Shown here: piece after piece, positions 1 through 5,727 of the stretch
How the letters are laid out: each line of letters opens with the position of its first letter
Numbering within the stretch: position 1 is the first letter of the stretch
Assembly: GCA_029861655.1 (NCBI GenBank)
Contig: JAOTZA010000007.1
Location: 1 to 26,743, forward strand
Reading direction: 5' to 3'
DNA: 26,743 nucleotides
Origin: Acidobacteriota bacterium
GTDB taxonomy: Bacteria > Acidobacteriota > Thermoanaerobaculia > Multivoradales > JAHEKO01
Translations under genes and position numbers: made by a program
Notes under the pieces: generated by a model
Databases searched by the model: none
Seen by the model: only the letters and a program-made list of their open reading frames with translations
What the model was told of the DNA's origin: nothing

Positions 1-306
1 GCGGATCGCCCGTTGTTCGATGACGATCCGGTACCGGCGCCGGCCCCGGTGGAGGAAAGAGGAGTCTTTGGCAGACCCGATGAGCCCGAGCTGGATGGGT
101 TCCTGCGGTCGGAGCCGGTTCAGGCACCGCGGGCGGCGCCGGTCGAAGAGGTGGCGTCAGCTCCGGCGGAAGAGCCCGAAGATGTGCCCTTTTACCGCAA
201 AGCTCTCGCCAATAGCCGCGACGAGGATCCCAACGGGTACGGACCCAACTGGTCGAACGTGGACGACTTCGACATTCCGACGGTGTTGCGCAAGCAAATG
301 GACTGA
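1..306 (+). CDS. ftsZ: Cell division protein FtsZ, C-terminal tail (5' end outside window)
   Basis: The reading frame is open from base 1 and ends with TGA at 304-306. Only about 100 residues are present. Most are a Pro/Ala/Glu-rich, low-complexity stretch, as expected of the disordered FtsZ linker, and the end DFDIPTVLRKQMD matches the conserved C-terminal peptide (consensus D-IP-FLR-Q) that binds membrane tethers and regulators such as FtsA and ZipA. The GTPase core lies upstream of the window, so the call rests on the tail peptide and linker composition. FtsZ polymerises into the cytokinetic ring on the inner membrane. A PilZ gene follows after 14 bases and may share the transcript. Confidence 0.85.
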   Translation, partial: ADRPLFDDDPVPAPAPVEERGVFGRPDEPELDGFLRSEPVQAPRAAPVEEVASAPAEEPEDVPFYRKALANSRDEDPNGYGPNWSNVDDFDIPTVLRKQMD

Positions 307-320
307 GACTGGGGAAAACG

Positions 321-662
321 ATGTCGGAAGAGAAAAGAAAGCACGGGCTGCGGATCAAACAGCGGCTCGAAGTCGAGATCTGGCACAACTCTCCGCGGAC
401 CCAGGCCTTTGTCGAAGACCTGAGCGAAAGCGGGATGTTCATCGACACCAACATGGCGATACACGAGGGCGCCGACATCCAGTTCAGTTTTCGCATTCCC
501 GGCATCGATCCCGAGACACCGATCAGCGGCGCGGGAACGGTGATGTGGTCGGACCCGACTGGACTGGGGATCAAGTTTCTAGACCTCAGCGAAGAAGACC
601 GGAAACGTATCCGCTTCTTTGTCGGTGCCGTGTTCTTCAACCAGCCGCCCGAGTTACTGTAG
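321..662 (+). CDS. Small PilZ-domain protein, probable c-di-GMP receptor
   Basis: This 113-residue protein is essentially one PilZ domain. The two c-di-GMP contact motifs are intact: RxxxR at R11-R15 (RIKQR) and DxSxxG at D33-G38 (DLSESG), followed by a beta-rich segment with the usual G(L)GIKF near the end. There is no signal peptide, membrane helix or output domain, so it is probably a cytoplasmic stand-alone adaptor that binds c-di-GMP and contacts a partner. The ATG at 321 has a purine-rich GGGGAAAA just upstream. It starts 14 bases after ftsZ, which suggests co-transcription and raises the possibility of a c-di-GMP input to division; that role is inference only. Confidence 0.85.
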   Translation: MSEEKRKHGLRIKQRLEVEIWHNSPRTQAFVEDLSESGMFIDTNMAIHEGADIQFSFRIPGIDPETPISGAGTVMWSDPTGLGIKFLDLSEEDRKRIRFFVGAVFFNQPPELL

Positions 663-700
663 AGCGACTACCGGCGGACGGCTGCCGCTATGATCGCGGG

Positions 701-1273
701 GTGACTCGGGGCGAAAAGCGACTCTGGATCCTCGCAGCTCTTTGGCTGTTGCTCATCTACTCGACCCTCTATCTCGTCCGCGGGCCGATCGAGTACTTGC
801 GCGATCGCAACTTGTTGCGGGCGACGGTCGCGCTGGTGTTCGCCGCGGCTGCGGGGTGGATATTCCTCGCCGTCCGGCGGCGCCGGCCGGGTTGGCGGGA
901 GTGGACGCTGCTCGTCGCGGCCGCCGGTCTCTACTTGGTTGGGTTGTGGTGGCTCGAGCAGCCGGAAGAACGACTCCACCTGCTCGAATACGGACTCCTG
1001 GCGGGACTCGTGTACTCGGCGCTTCTCGAACGGCGAGGATTTGGTGGGCGCGTGCCGGCGCAGCGGGCCCCCTTTTCGATCGTGGTAGCGGCGGCCGGGT
1101 TCACTCTTCTCGCGGGCTGGATCGACGAAGGGATCCAGCACCTGCTGCCAAACCGTCACTACGATCTGCGTGACGTCGTTCTGAACCTGGCCGCAGGCCT
1201 TCTCACGGTCGGCGCGATGCATCTGGCTACCGCGGCGCGACACCGTGACGGCGGTGCCTCGCACTTCCGCTGA
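701..1273 (+). CDS. VanZ-like integral membrane protein
   Basis: About 190 residues with five or six hydrophobic segments (roughly residues 8-26, 38-58, 68-86, 92-110, 122-142 and a final one). The VanZ-family pattern is clear: HLLEYGLLAG in the fourth helix, then GWIDEGIQHLLPNR and DLRDVVLNLAAG, the conserved acidic/polar residues within or beside membrane helices. VanZ-like proteins are cytoplasmic-membrane proteins, linked to low-level teicoplanin resistance in the vanA cluster but mostly of unknown function. The chosen start is GTG at 701, placed just before the first helix; there is no convincing Shine-Dalgarno. The same frame stays open further upstream, but that part runs through the PilZ and ftsZ genes out of frame. 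Confidence 0.75.
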   Translation: MTRGEKRLWILAALWLLLIYSTLYLVRGPIEYLRDRNLLRATVALVFAAAAGWIFLAVRRRRPGWREWTLLVAAAGLYLVGLWWLEQPEERLHLLEYGLLAGLVYSALLERRGFGGRVPAQRAPFSIVVAAAGFTLLAGWIDEGIQHLLPNRHYDLRDVVLNLAAGLLTVGAMHLATAARHRDGGASHFR

Positions 1274-1279
1274 GTAGCG

Positions 1280-1309
1280 TTGGCGAGGCATTTTGGCCTC
1301 TGTTACCAT
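1280..1309 (+). promoter_or_regulatory. Candidate promoter of the SPFH/zinc-ribbon cassette, with inverted repeat
   Basis: TTGGCG (1280-1285) and TACCAT (1304-1309) are 18 bases apart, and the second hexamer carries the extended -10 TG at 1301-1302. A perfect 5-bp inverted repeat GAGGC/GCCTC (1285-1289 and 1296-1300, 6-base loop) lies in the spacer, so it could be an operator or the remains of a terminator for the VanZ gene. The downstream start is ATG 1344. This is a visual match only. Confidence 0.35.
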
Positions 1310-1343
1310 TACGGACTCGATCTGTCCGCGGGGAGAAGAAACC

Positions 1344-1874
1344 ATGGCCAACGGCTACGAAGAAGCAAGAGAACAGCGAAACTGGCTGGAGAAGCTGGGG
1401 GCCAAGATCCCGGGCTTTCGCGGTTTTTTCGACCGCGAATTACGCCGCGATGTCGATCGGATGCAGCGCGACCACATCTCCCGTGAGTTGGGGAGGATCA
1501 AGTCGGCGGTGCGGTCCAAGGCCCGCGACTATACTGATGCCGGTCAGATCGGTCTGCTCCATTTGTTCGAGCGGATCGATCGCAAGCTCGACGGCTTGTC
1601 GCAGGCGGTGCGTTTCGCGGATTACGGCGCTACTGGGATCTTCGACGTTGTCAAGATCGGTGAAGAAGAGCTCGAGAGGCTCTACGCTTTTGATCTTTCC
1701 CTGCTGGAAGACGTGTCTTCCATCGACGCCGAGATTCGGGCGCTTCCGGGACCGCAGAGCGGCGCCGCCGCCGCCGCGAAGGTGGCCGTCGACGATGCGC
1801 TCGAGAATATTGTCCAGCTCGCCGACAAGTGGGCCGATCGCGAAACTGTGATGAGCAACGTTGTCCAGAGGTAA
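1344..1874 (+). CDS. Uncharacterised helical protein, first gene of SPFH/zinc-ribbon cassette
   Basis: I do not recognise the family. The 176-residue product is soluble-looking, with no signal peptide, membrane helix or Cys/His motif. It is predominantly charged and probably alpha-helical: a basic N-terminal third (residues 1-65, including GFRGFFDRELRRDVDRM), a central segment with VRFADYGATGIFD near residue 100, and an acidic/Ala-rich C-terminal helix. ATG 1344 is chosen because GGGGAGAAGAA lies just upstream; the frame also remains open to 1293. The SPFH gene begins 24 bases after its stop, and all genes to 5712 are on the same strand, so it is probably the first member of the operon. In Bacillus the equivalent position is taken by PspA, but I see no PspA signature here. 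Confidence 0.65.
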   Translation: MANGYEEAREQRNWLEKLGAKIPGFRGFFDRELRRDVDRMQRDHISRELGRIKSAVRSKARDYTDAGQIGLLHLFERIDRKLDGLSQAVRFADYGATGIFDVVKIGEEELERLYAFDLSLLEDVSSIDAEIRALPGPQSGAAAAAKVAVDDALENIVQLADKWADRETVMSNVVQR

Positions 1875-1898
1875 CCAGATACATTCCAGGGGTTAGCG

Positions 1899-3020
1899 AT
1901 GAAGGTCATTCAATACGTAGATTCCACCGGCCAGACCATGGTTGCCCGGGTGCCCCGATCCGGGACCGCAGCGATCGAGCTCGGAAGCCAGCTGATCGTC
2001 GAAGAAAGCCAACAGGCGGTTCTTCTGCGCGACGGCAAGGCACTCGACACCTTCGATCCGGGTCGCCACACGTTGGCGACCGCCAACCTCCCGTTGCTGG
2101 GAAAGCTCCTGGGACTTCCCTTCGAGGGCAAGTCGCCGTTTCAACTTGCCGTTATCTTTGTTTCAACAAAGACCTTTCTAGATCTCAAGTGGGGCACCAA
2201 GGAGCCCGTGGTCTACCGGGACAAAGAGCTGGCCATGGTCCGCTTGCGGGCGTTTGGCAAGTTCGCCGTCCGGATCACCAACTCCCAACAGTTCGTCAAC
2301 GAGATCGTCGGCACTCAGGGCCTCTACACAACGGATGGCGTGGAGGCGTACTTCAAGGACGCCATCGTCGCTCGGCTAACCGACCTACTGGGCGAGAACA
2401 TGGACTCGATCTTCGACCTCCCGAAGGTCTACGACGAACTGGCCATGGGTCTCAAGGCGCGGGTAGCCGATGATTTCGGAAAGTACGGGATCGAGCTTGT
2501 CGATTTGTTTCTCGGCGCGATCACCCCGCCCGAAGAGGTGCAGAAGCAAATCGACGAAAGAGCCGGGATGGCTGCGGTCGGCGACATGAACGCCTATCTC
2601 AAGTTCAAGGCGGCGAAAGCCATGGGAGACGCCGCGCAGCAGGAGGGTGGTGGTGGAGAGGCCGGAAGTGGGGTCGGCGCCGGGATGGGACTCGGAATGG
2701 GTGCCGGCCTGGGGATGATGTTGCCGGGGATGATGAAAGAGGCGATGCAGGCGGGCTCGTCGCCGCCGGCACCGACCGGTGGAGGAGCCGCCGCGACATC
2801 ACCGACATCGGCTGAAGCCCCGCCGGCTCCTGGGCCACAAGAGCCCGCCGCCGCTGGGGGAGATTCCTCGACGCCCGCAGCGAGCGGAACGAACGTGGGG
2901 GATGCGGCCGGATCGGATGCGGAAGCGGCGGCCACGGCGGCCTACTGTCACCAATGCGGTCACAAGCTGCCGTCTGCGGCTCGGTTTTGCCCGGCCTGCG
3001 GCACAAAACTGACTAGTTAG
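1899..3020 (+). CDS. SPFH/band-7 family protein with C-terminal zinc ribbon (YdjI-like)
   Basis: This 373-residue protein has an N-terminal SPFH (stomatin/prohibitin/flotillin) domain over about residues 1-235, resembling the family annotated as 'virion core protein-like' or YdjI. Supporting patches are VYRDKELAMVRLRAFGKFAVRI, here split around residues 105-125, and the helical RVADDFGKYGIELVDLFL region. A Gly/Met-rich segment (about 250-285, GAGMGLGMGAGLGMM) and a Pro/Ala/Ser linker follow. The protein ends in a zinc ribbon with C350-x2-C353 and C364-x2-C367. There is no N-terminal membrane helix, unlike classical stomatins. SPFH proteins form membrane-associated scaffolds; the Bacillus homologue YdjI helps recruit PspA to the membrane. 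The start ATG 1899 has AGGGG seven bases upstream. Confidence 0.85.
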   Translation: MKVIQYVDSTGQTMVARVPRSGTAAIELGSQLIVEESQQAVLLRDGKALDTFDPGRHTLATANLPLLGKLLGLPFEGKSPFQLAVIFVSTKTFLDLKWGTKEPVVYRDKELAMVRLRAFGKFAVRITNSQQFVNEIVGTQGLYTTDGVEAYFKDAIVARLTDLLGENMDSIFDLPKVYDELAMGLKARVADDFGKYGIELVDLFLGAITPPEEVQKQIDERAGMAAVGDMNAYLKFKAAKAMGDAAQQEGGGGEAGSGVGAGMGLGMGAGLGMMLPGMMKEAMQAGSSPPAPTGGGAAATSPTSAEAPPAPGPQEPAAAGGDSSTPAASGTNVGDAAGSDAEAAATAAYCHQCGHKLPSAARFCPACGTKLTS

Positions 3021-3050
3021 GCCGGGCACCGAGCCGACAAGCCTTCTAAG

Positions 3051-3845
3051 ATGGTCGATGGTCAAGGCTCGGCGGCGGAGCCGCCGCCACTGGAAATAAG
3101 CTGCCCCAAGTGCGGTGGTTCGAACCCGGTGGCGGCAGGCGAGCGCTTCTTCACCTGCAGGTTTTGCGATACCACTCTTGTTGCCGATAGGTCGCAGATC
3201 GTCGGCCACTTCGAGTTGCCGAGACTCATCGACCAGGAGCAGGCAGCCTCGGCGCTCAGGCGATGGATGGCGGGTAACGAGACCGTCAAGGGTCTCGACC
3301 GCAAGAGCCGTCTCGGGTCCATCTCCGCGACCTACTTCCCGATGTGGCTCTTTCGGGTTCGCCGAGGCCGGAGCGAAGAGGTCTTTGTCGAGCCGGCCGC
3401 TCCCACGCCGATCCCGACGCTGGCCGACCTCGAAGTTCCTGCCGGTCAGCTGGTTCCGTACGGTCGCGCCGGAGCATCCGACAGGGCCGATCGCGAGGAG
3501 GTACCTGCGACGATACCGCTGGCTACAGCGCGAGGTTGGCTCGAAGACCGAGGCGTGAGACCGGTGGTCGAGAGTTCTCTTGTGGAGGTCCCTCTGTGGC
3601 GAGTTCAGTATGAGTTCGAAGGCCGCCCCTACCGGGCGCTTGTCGAGGGCTCGACGGGCAAGGTCCTAGCGACGGTTTTCCCGGAGAAATCTGAAAGCCC
3701 CTACTACCTCGTGGCAGGTTTGGGACTGTTCTTGTTCGGTCTCGAAGGCCTGCTGATCTCGAATCCTCTGATCAAGATATTGGTCTTTGGTCTTACCGGC
3801 TTGCCGCTGGCGCTGTTGGCCTACCTGGTGACACGCAAGGTATGA
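3051..3845 (+). CDS. Zinc-ribbon membrane protein, YdjG-like paralogue 1
   Basis: The 264-residue protein has a TFIIB-type zinc ribbon (C18-x2-C21, C36-x2-C39). A module follows in which a short strand, an alanine-rich helix with RRWM and a segment ending TYFPMWLFRV appear in order. A second copy-like stretch (about 165-205) precedes two C-terminal transmembrane helices (about 218-236 and 243-260). The same order occurs in the next gene and in Bacillus YdjG-type proteins, which pair with SPFH proteins at the membrane. The ribbon and soluble module probably face the cytoplasm. Its stop overlaps the next start in ATGA (3842-3845), so the two are translationally coupled. The Shine-Dalgarno before ATG 3051 is weak. 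Confidence 0.75.
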   Translation: MVDGQGSAAEPPPLEISCPKCGGSNPVAAGERFFTCRFCDTTLVADRSQIVGHFELPRLIDQEQAASALRRWMAGNETVKGLDRKSRLGSISATYFPMWLFRVRRGRSEEVFVEPAAPTPIPTLADLEVPAGQLVPYGRAGASDRADREEVPATIPLATARGWLEDRGVRPVVESSLVEVPLWRVQYEFEGRPYRALVEGSTGKVLATVFPEKSESPYYLVAGLGLFLFGLEGLLISNPLIKILVFGLTGLPLALLAYLVTRKV

Positions 3846-5029
3846 GCAATGTGATCCCACCGCCGCCTCCCGGAATTTCGGCGGCCCGCGTCCCGCCGCC
3901 ACCACCGGCGTCCGAGCGGGAGCCGACCCCCCCTGAGCTCGAGGAGGTGCCGCACGAGCTCTCGACTCGGGTCGAAGGGCTCTCGTGCCCCAACTGCGGC
4001 GGCAACCTCGAGCTCGACACAGGTTTTCGCGTCGTTTCGTGTCCCTATTGCGGTACGCCGCTTCTGGTCAAGAGCGAGATCGGTACGAGGCGCTTTGCCA
4101 TCGAGCCGCGGATCGGGGCCCAACGTGCGCGTGAAATCGCCAAACGCTGGCTCGGCAAGGGTTTTAACAAAGACTCCCGTCTTGCGAAAGAGGCAAAGGA
4201 GGGAGAGGCGTTTCTGTGCTTTCTTCCGTTCTTCCGAGTCGAGGCCGACGCCGTCGGTTTTGCTCTCGGCACCGAGCAGCGCCGGCGCACCGTGGGTTCG
4301 GGAAAGAACCGCCGGGTCGAGACCTACGAGGTGGATGTCGAGCGCAAGATCGAGCGTAGCTTTGATCGCACATATCCGGCGTCAAACGTCGCCGAGTGGG
4401 GAATACAGCGAATCGATCTGACGGGTGACCCGCTGGTGCCCTTTGATTCTGAAGGTTTATCGCGAAAGGGAATGGTCTTCCCACCAACCGGGTCCGAGCG
4501 CGAAGTCTTCTCCGCCGCCCTCGAGAGCTTCAAGGCCTCCGCCGAGCCGAGCGCCGGCCTCCAGCGCACGAGATTTCGTTTTCTCGAAACGCTGCGAGAA
4601 CGCCTGACTGTCATCTACTACCCACTCTGGGTCGTGCGCTATCATTTTCGAGAACGCGCCTATCAGGTTCTGGTGGATGCCGAGGATGCTTCTCTCGCCT
4701 ACGGTAAGGCTCCTGGTAACGATCTCTACCGCGCCCTCGCCCTGGTCGCCACCGAAGCTGCTGCGATGTTCCTACTCACGACCGCACTTCAACTCGCCGG
4801 TGCCAGTGTCCCGGTACTCTTGATCGGCGGAGGCCTGGGGCTCGGGTTGTTTTACTGGGGTTGGCGACGCTTCCGTTACGGTGGAGTCGTCGTCGAGGGG
4901 ACCGGGGTGATCAAGACGAAGCGCGGCAAGGGGCTCCGCAAGGCTCTGACCCGCGCGGCACACACGGGATCGACTGGCGAGCTGCTCTCGGGCCTCGAGG
5001 AGGTCGGCCGGTTGCGGAGACGTCGATGA
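3842..5029 (+). CDS. Zinc-ribbon membrane protein, YdjG-like paralogue 2
   Basis: The 395-residue protein begins with a proline-rich tail (two runs of five prolines within residues 6-22), then a zinc ribbon C49-x2-C52 and C67-x2-C70. The module shared with its upstream neighbour comes next, with A-REIAKRWLGKGF and FLPFFRVEA. A longer soluble region carries YYPLWVVRYHF, equivalent to FPMWLF in paralogue 1. Two hydrophobic helices lie at about residues 300-340, and a basic C-terminus (RGKGLRKAL and a terminal RLRRRR) follows. It starts inside the stop of the previous gene and its own stop overlaps the next start by 4 bases. The layout points to a membrane-anchored partner of the SPFH protein; biochemical activity is unknown. 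Confidence 0.75.
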   Translation: MSNVIPPPPPGISAARVPPPPPASEREPTPPELEEVPHELSTRVEGLSCPNCGGNLELDTGFRVVSCPYCGTPLLVKSEIGTRRFAIEPRIGAQRAREIAKRWLGKGFNKDSRLAKEAKEGEAFLCFLPFFRVEADAVGFALGTEQRRRTVGSGKNRRVETYEVDVERKIERSFDRTYPASNVAEWGIQRIDLTGDPLVPFDSEGLSRKGMVFPPTGSEREVFSAALESFKASAEPSAGLQRTRFRFLETLRERLTVIYYPLWVVRYHFRERAYQVLVDAEDASLAYGKAPGNDLYRALALVATEAAAMFLLTTALQLAGASVPVLLIGGGLGLGLFYWGWRRFRYGGVVVEGTGVIKTKRGKGLRKALTRAAHTGSTGELLSGLEEVGRLRRRR

Positions 5030-5712
5030 GCGAAGAAACCGTGGGCGGGTCGACCGAGCCGGTAGAGGTGTTGGAAGACGCACGGCCGAGCTTCGAGCTC
5101 GTGCCGCTCGATTGTCCGACCTGTGGAGCCGCGGTCGAAGCGTCCGGGGTAGACGTGGTTTTCTACTGCACCGCGTGCCGCAACGGATACAGTTTCGACA
5201 TCGAGAACAATGCCTTGGAGCCAGTCGACGTGGCCTTTGTCGCCGCCTCACATATCGCTGCGCATGACTATCGCCCATTTTGGCTTCTTTCGGCCGAAGT
5301 TGAGATCCGCCGCCGAGGGGGTGGCAGAGGTGGCGACATTTCCGGAATTCTGGGGGCCTTGCTGGGTAGTCGTTCATCCGACCGAAGGGCCATGGGCGCA
5401 GTAGATGGCACCTTCGCCATTCCAGCTTTTCATTCGTCTCTCGACAGCACCATCGAGTTGGTCCATCGCTATACTCGGGCGCTTCCCGAACTGGGGGAGC
5501 GACTCGGGGAGAGACTTCTCGGTGGCTGCTACGGGGTTGACGACGCCGAGAAACTAGCTCACTTCGCGGTCATCGCCTCCGAGGTGGACAAACCCGACGT
5601 GCTCAAACAGCTCGATTACCGGATTCGTTTTGGTGCCGCCCGCTTGCTAGGAGTGCCGTTCCAACTCGAGGGCGAGGTCTGGCGCGATGCGATCTATGGC
5701 ATCGGGGTCTAG
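5026..5712 (+). CDS. Zinc-ribbon protein, soluble paralogue 3 of the cassette
   Basis: The 228-residue protein starts at ATG 5026, overlapping the previous stop in ATGA. It has a zinc ribbon with C30-x2-C33 and C48-x2-C51 and, about 25 residues later, YRPFWLLSAEVEI, which matches the position and pattern of the aromatic-Pro-aromatic segment in the two preceding proteins. A Gly/Arg-rich insert (RRRGGGRGGD) follows at about residues 95-105. No transmembrane helix is evident, so this paralogue seems to have lost, or never had, the membrane anchor. The C-terminal 120 residues are not recognisable to me. The E1 gene follows after 15 bases and may be in the same transcript. Confidence 0.7.
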   Translation: MSEETVGGSTEPVEVLEDARPSFELVPLDCPTCGAAVEASGVDVVFYCTACRNGYSFDIENNALEPVDVAFVAASHIAAHDYRPFWLLSAEVEIRRRGGGRGGDISGILGALLGSRSSDRRAMGAVDGTFAIPAFHSSLDSTIELVHRYTRALPELGERLGERLLGGCYGVDDAEKLAHFAVIASEVDKPDVLKQLDYRIRFGAARLLGVPFQLEGEVWRDAIYGIGV

Positions 5713-5727
5713 CCAGAGGACGTTCAC

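Noticed and set aside
20..700. Long plus-strand open frame leading into the VanZ-like gene
   Set aside because: It runs out of frame through the ftsZ tail and the PilZ gene, is extremely Arg-rich, and the VanZ similarity begins only at about 701.
668..1351. 227-codon minus-strand open frame opposite the VanZ-like gene
   Set aside because: Arg/Pro/Gln-rich composition with no motif; the plus strand carries a clear membrane protein. Long antisense frames are expected at this GC content.
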